A DNA stretch of 45,935 nucleotides from Streptomyces caniscabiei (GTDB lineage: Bacteria > Actinomycetota > Actinomycetes > Streptomycetales > Streptomycetaceae), in assembly GCF_014930365.1 (NCBI RefSeq), contig NZ_JABXWI010000036.1, forward strand, positions 1 through 45,935, given 5' to 3'. A program made the position numbers and the translations under genes. Under the pieces are notes generated by a model that made no database searches, was not told the origin of the DNA, and saw nothing but the letters and a program-made list of their open reading frames with translations. The stretch's first letter is position 1, and each line of letters starts with the position of its first letter. Shown one piece after another: positions 1-8,405 of the stretch.

Positions 1-1
1 G

Positions 2-103
2 CACTTCGGGGTCTGGCCCACCACCATCTCCCGACTTGAACGAGGCCTCAGCCGAGACGACGACCTCGCTCACGCCTACCGCGACTGGATCCAGACCGCA
101 TGA
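2..103 (+). CDS. C-terminal tail of a transposase-like protein (cut by window edge)
   Basis: The last 33 residues of a protein that enters from the left edge, ending at TGA. The tail contains WPTTISRLERG followed by RDDDLAHAYRDW, a helix-turn-helix-like ending that I associate with the C-termini of some actinobacterial transposases. The family cannot be fixed from so short a piece, and it could also be the end of an Xre-type regulator. No inverted repeat is visible just downstream. Confidence 0.4.
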   Translation, partial: HFGVWPTTISRLERGLSRDDDLAHAYRDWIQTA

Positions 104-171
104 CAGCAATAGGAGCTTCAATCGGCCGCGGCGAGCGTGCGACGGCCCGGCCGCGGCGATGTCCGAGCAGG

Positions 172-753
172 TCAGGGCACGGTTCGGGAGACCAGGTACA
201 CCATCGGGTGCTCCGGGTTGGACCGGTTCACGACGATGTCATGGGTGGGCTCAGGGTTCTTCTGGTCGTTGACGAGGCCGTACCAGGGGCCGGGGCCGGT
301 GAAGTCCCAGCCGACGATCCCCCGGTCGCGGGCGTTGATCGCGGTCTTGTCCTCGACCAGGTCGCCGGTGCCGGCGCCGATCTGGTTGAGGAAGCTCTCC
401 AGGCCCTCGTTGCTCGTGTAGAACTGCACGTAGAGTCGGCTGGTCTTCCAGTTGTTCGTCTCGTAGTACGCGACGTGCTTGGAGTACGGCGGGATCGGCA
501 CCTGGTAGAGGCGCTGCTGGACCCGGGAGGGCCAGTGAGCGGTGAGGCCGGTCGCCGAGTACTTCTTCTCCTTGTCCTTGCCGCTGTCGCGGCTCTGGTT
601 GGCGGAGATCACCAGATAGCCGGCCGGTACGCCGATGAGCAGCACGATGATCGCCAGGGTGAGGGCCCGGCGGCGGACCATGTGGCGGCGGTCCTCGGCG
701 GGCCGCTCCGGTTCCTCCGGGGAGGAGCCCTGGTGGGGCACCGCGGCGGTCAT
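172..753 (-). CDS. Single-pass membrane-anchored protein of unknown function
   Basis: A 193-residue protein. The first ~27 residues are charged and cytoplasmic-like, followed by one hydrophobic segment (about residues 28-47, ALTLAIIVLLIGVPAGYLVI) and a ~145-residue extracytoplasmic part with many Tyr and Trp and no Cys. The ATG at 751-753 overlaps the TGA of the upstream sugar kinase as ATGA, so translation is probably coupled to that gene. A longer reading of this frame to 1284 is the shadow of the kinase and was rejected. I do not recognise the domain. The coupling suggests a role linked to the kinase or its operon, but this is inference. Confidence 0.75.
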   Translation of the reverse strand: MTAAVPHQGSSPEEPERPAEDRRHMVRRRALTLAIIVLLIGVPAGYLVISANQSRDSGKDKEKKYSATGLTAHWPSRVQQRLYQVPIPPYSKHVAYYETNNWKTSRLYVQFYTSNEGLESFLNQIGAGTGDLVEDKTAINARDRGIVGWDFTGPGPWYGLVNDQKNPEPTHDIVVNRSNPEHPMVYLVSRTVP

Positions 754-1895
754 GCGGAGTCCTGGGTGGTGCGACGGGCCTCCACGTACCGCGCGTAGCG
801 CTCGTACCGCTCCACCCGGCGCCGGTTGGCGCGGCGGAAGCGGCGGGCGACGAGTCTGGCGAGGTCGGCGGCTCCCACCATGCCGGCCTCGGGTCCCAGC
901 TGGGCGCGGGCGATCCGGGCCTCGGGGCGGTAGCCGCGGCCTGTGAGGTGGCGGCGGAAGGCGTCCCGGGCGGGGCCGATCAGCAGGTCGTCGGCGGCCG
1001 AGACGCCGCCGCCGATGACGAAGCAGGACGGGTCGAGGGCGGCGGCCAGGTTGGCGATGCCGACACCGAGCCACTGGCCGATGTCCTGGAGCAGCTCGAT
1101 GCACATCGCGTCGCCCTCGCGGGCCAGCTCGGTGATCATCGGCCCGGTGATGTCGCCGATGTTCCCCTTGACGTGCTCGATGATCCCGTACGCCACCGGG
1201 GAGTCGGCCGCCGCGAGCTCGCGGGCCTCCCTGACCAGGGCGTTCCCCGAGCTGTACTGCTCCCAGCAGCCGCGGTTGCCGCACGGGCAGCGGTGGCCGC
1301 CGGGCACGACCTGCATATGGCCGAACTCGCCGGCGACCCCGAACTTGCCGCGCTTGACCTGGCCGTCCTCCAGGATCGCGCCGCCGATACCGGTACCGAG
1401 CGTGATCATGACCAGGTGGTCCTCGTCACGGCCGGCGCCGAAGCGCCACTCGGCCCAGGCGGCGGCGTTGGCGTCGTTGTCGACGAGGACGGGCACCGCG
1501 AGCCGCCCGGCGAGGCGGTCGCGCAGCGGCTCGTTGCGCCAGGACAGGTGCGGGGCGAACAGGACGCGGTTGCGCTCCGCGTCCACCCAGCCGGCGGCGC
1601 CGATGCCGACGGCGTGCACGTCGTGCCGGTCGGAGAGGTCCAGGACCAGTTCCGTGATGGTGTCCTCGACGACCTGGGGGCTCTTGGACTTGTCCGGCGT
1701 CTCGGTGCGGATCGTCTCCAGGATGTTGCCGTCGGCGTCCACGACGCCCGCCATCACCTTCGTGCCGCCGATGTCGATACCGACGGTGGGGACGCGGGGG
1801 GCCGTCAGATGGGAGCGGCGCTCGCGCGTTCCCACGGTCCGCAGGACGGTGGCCCGCGCGGAGCCGCGGTGGGTGAAGTCGCGGTAAGTGCTCAT
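750..1895 (-). CDS. ROK-family sugar kinase (glucokinase-like)
   Basis: A 381-residue kinase of the ROK (repressor, ORF, kinase) family, which phosphorylates glucose or a related hexose with ATP in the cytoplasm. The phosphate-binding motif GIDIGGTKVMAG lies at residues 39-50. The catalytic-type DND is at 139-141, the second nucleotide motif TLGTGIGGA at about 165-173, and the zinc signature EFGH...CPCGNRGCWE at 190-212 has all three cysteines. An N-terminal extension of ~35 residues precedes the kinase domain, so a later start is possible. The chosen ATG has AAGG about 14 bases upstream. There is no N-terminal HTH, so it is a kinase and not an ROK repressor. It is coupled by ATGA to the membrane protein downstream. 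The substrate cannot be told from the sequence. Confidence 0.9.
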   Translation of the reverse strand: MSTYRDFTHRGSARATVLRTVGTRERRSHLTAPRVPTVGIDIGGTKVMAGVVDADGNILETIRTETPDKSKSPQVVEDTITELVLDLSDRHDVHAVGIGAAGWVDAERNRVLFAPHLSWRNEPLRDRLAGRLAVPVLVDNDANAAAWAEWRFGAGRDEDHLVMITLGTGIGGAILEDGQVKRGKFGVAGEFGHMQVVPGGHRCPCGNRGCWEQYSSGNALVREARELAAADSPVAYGIIEHVKGNIGDITGPMITELAREGDAMCIELLQDIGQWLGVGIANLAAALDPSCFVIGGGVSAADDLLIGPARDAFRRHLTGRGYRPEARIARAQLGPEAGMVGAADLARLVARRFRRANRRRVERYERYARYVEARRTTQDSA

Positions 1896-1967
1896 CGGGC
1901 CGATTCTGCCTTAGCGCTCCGCTTGGTGCGGCGTGGGGGCGGGGGTGCCATGGGTTGTTTTTCGGGT

Positions 1968-2075
1968 GCGGGCCGGTGGGGCTTCTCGCGCCCACGCGGC
2001 GGAGCCGCATATCGACACAGCCCCGCGCCCCTGGGAAAGCGGGGCTGCGCCCCTGCTTTCCCAGGGGCGGCCTCC
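1968..2075. repeat. Long intergenic inverted repeat, copy 1 (terminator-like)
   Basis: A dyad at the 3' end of the GntR gene and upstream of the kinase. Perfect 14-bp arms at 2027-2040 (GCCCCTGGGAAAGC) and 2055-2068 enclose a second hairpin, GGGGC-TGC-GCCCC. The preceding GTGGGGCTTCTCGCG is shared with three other copies in this window (3975-4099, 14333-14410, 25555-25788). It probably ends transcription of gntR. Confidence 0.75.
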
Positions 2076-2839
2076 TATGTCCTCACCAGAAGTTGGAAGT
2101 CGAACGAGTAACGCGACGCCCGGTAGATGTGGGTGCCGTATTCGACGGCTCGGCCCGTGTCGTCGAAGGTGGTGCGCTGCATGGTGAGCAGGGGGGCGTT
2201 CTCCGGTTCTCCCAGGCGGTCGGCCTCGTCCGGGGTCGCCGTTCTGGCGCCGATGGTCTGGCGGGCGCTGTGGAGGGTGATGCCGGCGGTCCGCATGAGG
2301 CGGTAGAGACCGGTCGCTTCGAGCTGTGGGGAGTCGAGGTCGAGCAGGTCGGTGGGAAGGTAGTTGCAGAGGTACGCCATGGGCTCGCCATGGGCCAGAC
2401 GGAGTCGCTCGATGCGGTGGACTTCGCTGCCCTCGGCGACGGCGAGGGCGGCGGCGACCTCGGCGGAGGCGGTGACGGTGGTGTTGACCAGGACACGGGT
2501 GGCCGGGCGCTGGCCCGCGGCCTCCAGGTCGTCGTAGAGGCTGCTCAGCTCCAGAGGGCGTTTGACCTGGCTGTGAACGACCTGGGTGCCCACTCCGCGG
2601 CGGCGTACGAGCAGTCCCTTGTCGACCAGGGACTGGATCGCCTGGCGGACGGTCGGGCGGGACAGGCCCAGACGGGCGGCCAGCTCGATCTCGTTGCCCA
2701 GCAGACTGCCCGGGGTCAGCTCGCCGTGCTCGATCGCGGCCTCCAGCTGCTGGGACAGCTGGAAGTAGAGCGGGACCGGGCTGCTGCGGTCGACGCTGAG
2801 CTGGAGCGACACGGTCGGATCCACTTCTGGTTTCGGCAC
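2075..2839 (-). CDS. GntR-family (HutC/UTRA subfamily) transcriptional regulator
   Basis: A 254-residue protein from a GTG start. The N-terminal winged helix, about residues 22-85, contains ELAARLGLSRPTVRQAIQSL and the wing GLLVRRRGVGTQVV. The C-terminal ~150 residues have the UTRA effector-domain pattern (RIERLRLAHGEPMAYLCNYLP, then GTHIYRASRYSFDFQ). The gene is divergent from the Gfo/Idh/MocA dehydrogenase, with a perfect 12-bp palindrome between them, so it is probably the local repressor of both genes. GTG at 2839 was chosen because it gives a normal distance to the first HTH helix; longer in-frame extensions run into the neighbour's coding sequence. Confidence 0.9.
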   Translation of the reverse strand: MPKPEVDPTVSLQLSVDRSSPVPLYFQLSQQLEAAIEHGELTPGSLLGNEIELAARLGLSRPTVRQAIQSLVDKGLLVRRRGVGTQVVHSQVKRPLELSSLYDDLEAAGQRPATRVLVNTTVTASAEVAAALAVAEGSEVHRIERLRLAHGEPMAYLCNYLPTDLLDLDSPQLEATGLYRLMRTAGITLHSARQTIGARTATPDEADRLGEPENAPLLTMQRTTFDDTGRAVEYGTHIYRASRYSFDFQLLVRT

Positions 2840-2888
2840 GGGCCGAGCGTAGCCCCGGTGTCTGATGACGGGAAGCCGCGTGGTTCGG

Positions 2889-2900
2889 TTGTCCGGACAA
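2889..2900. promoter_or_regulatory. Perfect palindrome TTGTCCGGACAA, probable GntR operator
   Basis: A 12-bp perfect palindrome in the 102-bp gap between the divergent gntR and dehydrogenase genes. It lies just upstream of a consensus-like -35 box TTGACA (2905-2910) facing the dehydrogenase. Symmetric operators beside GntR-family genes are typical. Assignment to this regulator is inference. Confidence 0.6.
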
Positions 2901-2941
2901 ACCATTGACACAGCGGCAGGTACGACCCCACTTTGTTTCCC

Positions 2942-3952
2942 ATGCGCATCGGACTCATCGGGGCGGGTCGCATCGGGACGTTCCACGCGACCACCCTCAG
3001 CCGCCACCGCGATGTCGGCTCTCTGATCATCACCGACGTAGACCCGGCTCGGGCCCATGACCTCGCGGATCGCCTCGGCGAGACAGTGGCGCCGGGCGTG
3101 GACGAGATCTTCACCTGGGGCGTGGACGCCGTGGTGATAACGGCCGCGACATCGGCCCACGGCGAACTGATCGGTCGGGCAGCACGCTCGGGCCTCCCCG
3201 TGTTCTGCGAGAAACCCGTCGCCGTGGATCTGCCGGGCACCTTAAGCGCGCTGGCCGAGGTCGACGCCGCCGGGACGGTGCTGCAGATGGGCTTCCAGCG
3301 GCGTTTCGACTCGGGCTATGTCAGGGCGCGCGAGGCGGTGCGGGCGGGCCGGCTCGGACGGCTGCACACCGTACGGGCGCTGACGGCCGATCAGACGCCG
3401 CCTCCGGCGGGCTATCTGCCGATCTCGGGTGGCATCTACCGGGACACCCTGATCCACGACTTCGACATCGTGCGGTGGGTGACGGGGCGCGAGGTCACCT
3501 CCGTGTACGCCACCGGGTCGGACGCCGGGCACCCGATGTTCCGGGAGGCGCACGATCTCGACACGGCGGCGGCGCTGCTCACCCTGGAGGACGGCACGCT
3601 CGTGACGGCCACGGCGGCGCGGGTGAACGGCGCCGGGTACGACGTGCGGCTGGAGCTGGCCGGGGAGCTGGACACGGTGGTGGTCGGGCTGGACGACCGT
3701 ACGCCGGTGGCGTCCACGGAGCCGAGCGGGCCGCCGCCGGCGGACAAGCCGTGGACCGGCTTCCTGGAGCGGTTCGCCGCCGCGTACGAGGCTGAGATCG
3801 GCGCGTTCGTGGAGGTGGTGCGCGGGGAGCGGGCGAACCCGTGCGACGGCCGTGAGGCACTGCAGGCGCTGCGGGTGGCCGAGGCGTGCGAGCTGTCCCG
3901 ACGGGACCATCGTCCGGTCAACCTGGGCGAGATTCCGGGGGGTCGGGAGTAG
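2942..3952 (+). CDS. Gfo/Idh/MocA-family oxidoreductase (inositol 2-dehydrogenase-like)
   Basis: A 336-residue NAD(P)-dependent sugar or inositol dehydrogenase. The N-terminal Rossmann motif is GLIGAGRIGTFHA (residues 4-16). The family signature EKP follows (FCEKPVAVDL, about residues 86-95), then QMGFQRRFD and the active-site-type DTLIHDFDIVRW, where Asp and His match the catalytic pair of inositol dehydrogenases. The exact substrate is uncertain. ATG 2942 was chosen over an upstream TTG because the Rossmann strand starts there. No ribosome binding site precedes it, so the message may be leaderless. It is divergent from and probably controlled by the GntR gene. Confidence 0.88.
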   Translation: MRIGLIGAGRIGTFHATTLSRHRDVGSLIITDVDPARAHDLADRLGETVAPGVDEIFTWGVDAVVITAATSAHGELIGRAARSGLPVFCEKPVAVDLPGTLSALAEVDAAGTVLQMGFQRRFDSGYVRAREAVRAGRLGRLHTVRALTADQTPPPAGYLPISGGIYRDTLIHDFDIVRWVTGREVTSVYATGSDAGHPMFREAHDLDTAAALLTLEDGTLVTATAARVNGAGYDVRLELAGELDTVVVGLDDRTPVASTEPSGPPPADKPWTGFLERFAAAYEAEIGAFVEVVRGERANPCDGREALQALRVAEACELSRRDHRPVNLGEIPGGRE

Positions 3953-3974
3953 GCGTTCAGTCAAGGCTGCCGGC

Positions 3975-4099
3975 CCGGTGGGGCTTCTCGCGCAGTTCCC
4001 CGCGCCCCTGAAAGACCAGGCCCCTGCGGGCCTGAAAAGCACGGGGCGCAGCCCCTGCTTTTCAGGGGCGCGGGGAACTGCGCGACCAGCCCCCACCGG
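3975..4099. repeat. Long intergenic inverted repeat, copy 2 (bidirectional terminator-like)
   Basis: It lies between the convergent dehydrogenase and P450 genes. The left arm carries GCGCAGTTCCCCGCGCCCCT (3990-4009) and the right arm its complement AGGGGCGCGGGGAACTGCGC (4064-4083). The outer ends CCGGTGGGGC and GCCCCCACCGG also pair loosely. The position between converging genes fits a two-way terminator. Confidence 0.8.
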
Positions 4100-4173
4100 A
4101 CGGACGCTGGGGGTCGAAGGGGCGCAGCCCCTTGAGGATGGGACGGGTAGGGGCGGCGGGGGCGAGGAACCGC

Positions 4174-5364
4174 TCACCAGCGCACCGGCAGACTCCGCAC
4201 CCCCCGTATCAACATCCCCGGCAACCACTCCCCCGGCGAGCCGTCCGACGCGAGATCCGGGCACCGCCGCAGCAGCGCCCGGAGCGCGACACCGGCCTCC
4301 ATACGCGCCAGAGGCGCACCCAGGCAGAAGTGGATGCCTTGCCCGAAGGCGAGGTGCCCACGGGTGTCCCGGTGGATGTCGAAGCGGTCGGGCCCGGGAT
4401 ACCGCGCGCCGTCACGATCGGCCGCGGCCAGCCCGATCATCACCGCGTCGCCCGCCGGGACGACCGTGCCGCCGATCTCCAACGGCTCGGCGGCGAAGCG
4501 GAACGTCGCGTTCTCCACTGGTCCCTCATGGCGCAGGGTCTCCTCCACGACCGCCTCCACGAGGCTCATGTCGGCCCGCACCTCGGCGAGTTGCCCGGGG
4601 TGGGTGAGGAGCGCGTGGACGGCGCCGGTGATGAGGTTGACGGTGGTCTCGTGGCCGGCGATCAGGAGGATGAAGGCCATACCGCGCAGCTCGGCGGGTG
4701 ACAGCCGGTCGCCGTCCTCGTCGGTCGTCCGGATCAGCGCGCTCAGCAGGTCGTCGGCGGGCGGTGCGCAGCGATTGTCCTCGACCAACTGCTCCAGGTA
4801 CGCGGCGAGTTGGACGAAGGCCGCGTACTCGCTCTCCCCGCTGGTGGGTGCCACGGCCTCCGTGGACAGCTTGCGGAAGGCCGCCCGGTCGAGTTCGGGC
4901 ACGCCGAGCAGTTCGCAGATGACGGTGAGGGGCAGCGGGTGCGCGAACGACTCGACCAGGTCGGCGCGCCCCTGCGGCAGCATGGCGTCCAGCAGCGAGT
5001 CGGTGATCTCCTGGACCCTCGGCCGCAGCCGCTCGACGCGGCGCGCGGTGAACTCGCGGGCGATCAGCCGGCGCAGCCGGGTGTGCTGGGGCGGGTCGGC
5101 GACCAGCAGGTACTTGCCGATCAGCTCCTCGTCGAGGAAGGTCCTCCCGACCTTGGCGCCGTCCTTCGACAGCCGGGGGTCGGCGAGCGCCGCCCGCGCC
5201 TCCTCGTACCCGACGACGAGCCAGACCTCGTGGTGCGCGTCGTGCTCGGGCAGCCGGACCCGGTGGACGGGGCCGCGCGCCCGCAGTGCGGCGTAGACCG
5301 GATGGGGGTTCTCGGTGAACCCCGGTCCGTACTCCCCGAGATCGATCACATGCCGGTGCGCCAT
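4174..5364 (-). CDS. Cytochrome P450 monooxygenase
   Basis: A 396-residue soluble bacterial P450. The I-helix oxygen-activation motif is AGHETT. The K-helix ExxR is EETLR. The heme loop FGQGIHFCLG has the thiolate ligand Cys347 followed by APLARMEA. Length and motifs are complete. AGGGGG lies 6 bases before the ATG. The start is 35 bases downstream of the response regulator stop on the same strand, so the two may be co-transcribed. No ferredoxin gene is adjacent, so electrons must come from a redox partner encoded elsewhere. The substrate is unknown; the sequence looks closest to CYP107-like catabolic or tailoring enzymes. Confidence 0.93.
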   Translation of the reverse strand: MAHRHVIDLGEYGPGFTENPHPVYAALRARGPVHRVRLPEHDAHHEVWLVVGYEEARAALADPRLSKDGAKVGRTFLDEELIGKYLLVADPPQHTRLRRLIAREFTARRVERLRPRVQEITDSLLDAMLPQGRADLVESFAHPLPLTVICELLGVPELDRAAFRKLSTEAVAPTSGESEYAAFVQLAAYLEQLVEDNRCAPPADDLLSALIRTTDEDGDRLSPAELRGMAFILLIAGHETTVNLITGAVHALLTHPGQLAEVRADMSLVEAVVEETLRHEGPVENATFRFAAEPLEIGGTVVPAGDAVMIGLAAADRDGARYPGPDRFDIHRDTRGHLAFGQGIHFCLGAPLARMEAGVALRALLRRCPDLASDGSPGEWLPGMLIRGVRSLPVRW

Positions 5365-5399
5365 GAATCCCCCTTCACCGGCCCAACGCCCGTGGTCGC

Positions 5400-6074
5400 T
5401 CAGGAGTGCCCGTCGTCCTCCAGCAGGCCGGCGTCGTAGGTCAACAGGGCGATCTGCACACGGTTGTTGAGGTCGAGCTTGGCGAGGATGCGGGAGACAT
5501 GGGCCTTGACGGTGGCGACGCTCATGAAGAGGGCGGCGGCGATCTCGGCGTTGGAGGCGCCGCGGCCGACGGCGACGGCGACCTCGCGTTCCCGGTCGTT
5601 GAGGGCGGCGACCCGGGAACGGGCGGTGCCGCGGCGGGTGTCGGGGGCGCTGCCCGCGGCGTGCGCCATGAGCTGGCGGGTGACGGCGGGCGACAGCACG
5701 GGCTCGCCGGCCGCGACCCGCCGTACCGCCTCGACGATCTCGGCCGGCGAGGTGTCCTTCAGGACGAAGCCGGCCGCGCCGGCCCGCAGGGCGCGCAGGA
5801 CCTGGTCGTCGGCGTGGAAGGTGGTCAGGACGACGACCTCGGGCGCGTCCGGGCGGGCGCGGAGCCGCTCGGTGGCGGCGAGGCCGTCGACGGTCGGCAT
5901 CCGGATGTCCATGAGAACGACGTCGGGGCGCGTCCGGTCGACGAGGGCCTGCACCTCGTCGCCGTCGGCTCCCTCGCCCACGATCTCGATGTCGTCGGCG
6001 CCGCCCAGCATGAGGGAGAGGCCGGTGCGCACGAGGGGGTCGTCGTCGACGAGGAGCAGTCGGATCGCGGTCAT
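5400..6074 (-). CDS. NarL/FixJ-type two-component response regulator
   Basis: A 224-residue protein. The receiver domain (residues 4-120) has the acidic pocket DDD at 10-12, the phosphoacceptor Asp56 in VVLMDIRMP, Thr in VVLTTFHA, and Lys in FVLKDTSP. The C-terminal LuxR-type HTH (about 150-215) contains LNDREREVAVAVGRGASNAEIAAALFMSVATVKAHVSRILAKL. Start: ATG at 6072-6074 with GGTGGG a few bases upstream. The only histidine kinase nearby is at 8406-9659, separated by a gene on the other strand and a membrane protein. Confidence 0.93.
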   Translation of the reverse strand: MTAIRLLLVDDDPLVRTGLSLMLGGADDIEIVGEGADGDEVQALVDRTRPDVVLMDIRMPTVDGLAATERLRARPDAPEVVVLTTFHADDQVLRALRAGAAGFVLKDTSPAEIVEAVRRVAAGEPVLSPAVTRQLMAHAAGSAPDTRRGTARSRVAALNDREREVAVAVGRGASNAEIAAALFMSVATVKAHVSRILAKLDLNNRVQIALLTYDAGLLEDDGHS

Positions 6075-6198
6075 CGGCCCACCGTTCGGATGTCGGTCAT
6101 GGAGCACTACCGTAGGGCGCTTCGCCCGGAGCGCCGCGTCGGCGCGGTCGGACCCGTTAGTGTCGGCCGGTACGGCATTCAACTGACGGAGGTTCTGG

Positions 6199-7227
6199 GT
6201 GCGTTACCGACTCCTGGGCCGGACGGGCCTGCGGGTCTCCGAGCTGTTCCTGGGCGCCATGACCTTCGGGGAGCAGGGCGGGGTGGGGGCGCCCCCGCAG
6301 GAGTGCGCGCGGATCCTCGACGTGTACGCGGAGGCCGGCGGCAATGTGATCGACACGGCGGTCAACTACCGGGGCGGGGAGAGCGAGCGGATCGTCGGAG
6401 AGCTGCTCAAGGGGCGGCGCGACCGGTTCGTGCTGTCCACCAAGTACACCGTGTCCCGGGACGGCACCGATCCCAACGCCGCGGGCAACCACCGCAAGAA
6501 CCTCGCGCTCTCCCTGGAGACGAGTCTGCGGCGTCTCGGGACGGACTACATCGACCTCTACTGGGTGCACATCTGGGACCGCAACACCCCGGCCGAGGAG
6601 ACGATGCGCGCCCTCGACGACGCCGTACGGTCCGGAAAGGTGCTGTACGTCGGCATCTCGGACGCCCCGGCATGGGTGGTGGCACGCGCCAACACCCTGG
6701 CCGAGTGGCGGGGTTGGTCGCCGCTGTCGGCGCTTCAGGTGCCGTACAGCCTGCTCAACCGGGACATCGAGCGGGAGCTGCTGCCGATGGCGGAGGCGTT
6801 CGGCATGTCGGTCGCGGCGTGGAGCCCGCTGCAGAACGGTGTGCTGTCCGGCAAGTACACCCGCCCGGGCGGGGTGGCGCCGGGCACCGCGACCCGGCTG
6901 TCCGCCGAGGCGGTCGGCGCGCGCGAGCGCGCGGTGGCGCAGGCCGTGCAGAGCGCCGCGGACGAACTCGGCGCCACCCCGGCCCAGGTGGCCATCGCCT
7001 GGACCATGGCCCACTCCCCCGCCGTGCACCCCGTCCTGGGCGCCCGCCGTGTCGAACAGCTGATGGACAACCTGGGCGCCGCCCGGCTGGTCCTCCCGGA
7101 GGAGATCCTGGCCCGGCTGGAGGAGACCACCGACTTCCGCCTGGGCTTCCCCGGGGACTTCATCGACGAGGCGTCGGCGTGGGTGTACGGGTCGGTGGGG
7201 CAGCGCGTGGTGCCGCGTACGGCCTGA
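6199..7227 (+). CDS. Aldo/keto reductase
   Basis: A 342-residue NADPH-dependent oxidoreductase of the AKR superfamily (TIM barrel). The catalytic tetrad is visible: Asp52 and Tyr57 (NVIDTAVNYRGGES), Lys82 (LSTKYT) and His124 (LYWVHIWD). The family pattern YVGISDAPAWVV and the C-terminal cofactor region HPVLGARRVEQL are also present. GTG 6199 is preceded by GACGGAGG, a strong ribosome binding site, 7 bases away. It is divergent from the response regulator. The physiological substrate is unknown. Confidence 0.92.
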   Translation: MRYRLLGRTGLRVSELFLGAMTFGEQGGVGAPPQECARILDVYAEAGGNVIDTAVNYRGGESERIVGELLKGRRDRFVLSTKYTVSRDGTDPNAAGNHRKNLALSLETSLRRLGTDYIDLYWVHIWDRNTPAEETMRALDDAVRSGKVLYVGISDAPAWVVARANTLAEWRGWSPLSALQVPYSLLNRDIERELLPMAEAFGMSVAAWSPLQNGVLSGKYTRPGGVAPGTATRLSAEAVGARERAVAQAVQSAADELGATPAQVAIAWTMAHSPAVHPVLGARRVEQLMDNLGAARLVLPEEILARLEETTDFRLGFPGDFIDEASAWVYGSVGQRVVPRTA

Positions 7228-7246
7228 GCCGGGCCGGGGGCGTCCG

Positions 7247-8233
7247 TCAGGCGCGCAGGCGTACGCCGTGGCGGACGCGCAGCCGGTGTATCTCCCACCA
7301 CGCGACGGCCGTCACCGAGGCCGGTCCGCCGACGAGGGCGGCGAGTTGGACCAGGGGCGGGCCCGGCGGCAGTCCGCCGACGGCCAGGTTGATGGCGGAG
7401 AACTCCCACACCAGGGCGCCGGTGAGCAGCGCGGGGAGCGCGGGATGCACGTCGACGGTGTTGAACGCGCTGCGCACGGCGGGCCCGGTGGCGAAGACGA
7501 TGAAGAGCAGCACCCAGAGCAAGGGGACGAGCAGGGCGAGGGGCGCCCACAGGTTCATGTCCTGCTCCAGGCGGGTGCGGGTGTAGTAGATCGCCCCGCC
7601 GAGGAGCGGGACCGCCGTGAAGGCGCCGACGTACCACAGGGCGGACTTCCCGGCGGTGCGCAGCGGGGCGCGCATGGCCCGGCGCGCGTTCGGCGACGAC
7701 CAGCGGAACAGGGCCGCGACGACCACGGGCGCGCTCAGGAGCAGCAGCCAGGGGGAGACGGTCAGCCGCATCATGAACTGCTGCTGCGCCTGGTCGACGT
7801 CCTCGGGCTTGCCGTAGACGGCGAGGATCAGCAGCGACATGAGGGTGGCCGTCCAGGCACGTCTGCGCTGCACCCGCGTCACGTCGTCGTCCGGGGTGCG
7901 GTGTCGGGAGCGGGAGGGGAAGATCCGCCGGGCGGGGCGGCGGGCCGAGCGGGCCAGCGGGTAGCCCACCAGCAGACCGACCACCAACGGCCACGCGCAC
8001 ATCGCGGCCATCGCCCAGAGGCAGCCGTGTATCCGGAGCCCCTTGAGGAACTCCCCGAGCGGCGGCCACTCGTCCTCCCGCAGCCGCCGCACGAGGGTGG
8101 GCGGCGGGCCGTAGGGGGGATACGGCGGAACATGCGGAGGATAGGGCGGGAGGTGCGGGTGAGGCGGCGGGTACGGTCCCCCGTCCGGTGGCGGCCAGGG
8201 TGGCTGATACGGATCGCGTCCCCCGAGACTCAC
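7247..8233 (-). CDS. Polytopic membrane protein with Pro-rich N-terminus
   Basis: A 328-residue protein from GTG 8233, preceded by GGAGGGGACGGCGGA. Residues 1-45 are very rich in Pro, Tyr and His (PPYPPHVPPYPPYGPPP), like many actinobacterial membrane proteins. About six hydrophobic segments follow, among them MCAWPLVVGLLVGYPLA, TATLMSLLILAVYG, WLLLLSAPVVVAALF, WAPLALLVPLLWVLLFIVFA and LPALLTGALVWEF. No catalytic motif is seen. It lies downstream of the histidine kinase gene in the same direction and 20 bases from the converging aldo/keto reductase. Function unknown. Confidence 0.75.
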   Translation of the reverse strand: MSLGGRDPYQPPWPPPDGGPYPPPHPHLPPYPPHVPPYPPYGPPPTLVRRLREDEWPPLGEFLKGLRIHGCLWAMAAMCAWPLVVGLLVGYPLARSARRPARRIFPSRSRHRTPDDDVTRVQRRRAWTATLMSLLILAVYGKPEDVDQAQQQFMMRLTVSPWLLLLSAPVVVAALFRWSSPNARRAMRAPLRTAGKSALWYVGAFTAVPLLGGAIYYTRTRLEQDMNLWAPLALLVPLLWVLLFIVFATGPAVRSAFNTVDVHPALPALLTGALVWEFSAINLAVGGLPPGPPLVQLAALVGGPASVTAVAWWEIHRLRVRHGVRLRA

Positions 8234-8319
8234 TCCGCCGTCCCCTCCACACACGCACCGGGCGTTCCTCAACTGGCCATCATGGGGGACGGGATGGCGT
8301 GGCGCACCCCGATAAGGGG

Positions 8320-8400
8320 TTCCGGTCGGACGCGGTGCCCGTTCCGGTCGGACGCGGTGCCGGGGGTAGCCGACAAGGGTCCTTGCTCGGACGCGGTGCC
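8320..8400. repeat. Threefold direct repeat between kinase and membrane protein genes
   Basis: TTCCGGTCGGACGCGGTGCC occurs at 8320-8339 and again at 8342-8361 (22-bp period). The core TCGGACGCGGTGCC occurs a third time at 8387-8400, just outside the kinase stop codon. It does not look like a hairpin. Confidence 0.8.
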
Positions 8401-8405
8401 CGGGG

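Noticed and set aside
754..1284. Extended minus-strand reading of the membrane protein to 1284
   Set aside because: Upstream of 753 it is an Arg-rich shadow of the ROK kinase; the ATGA junction gives the true start.
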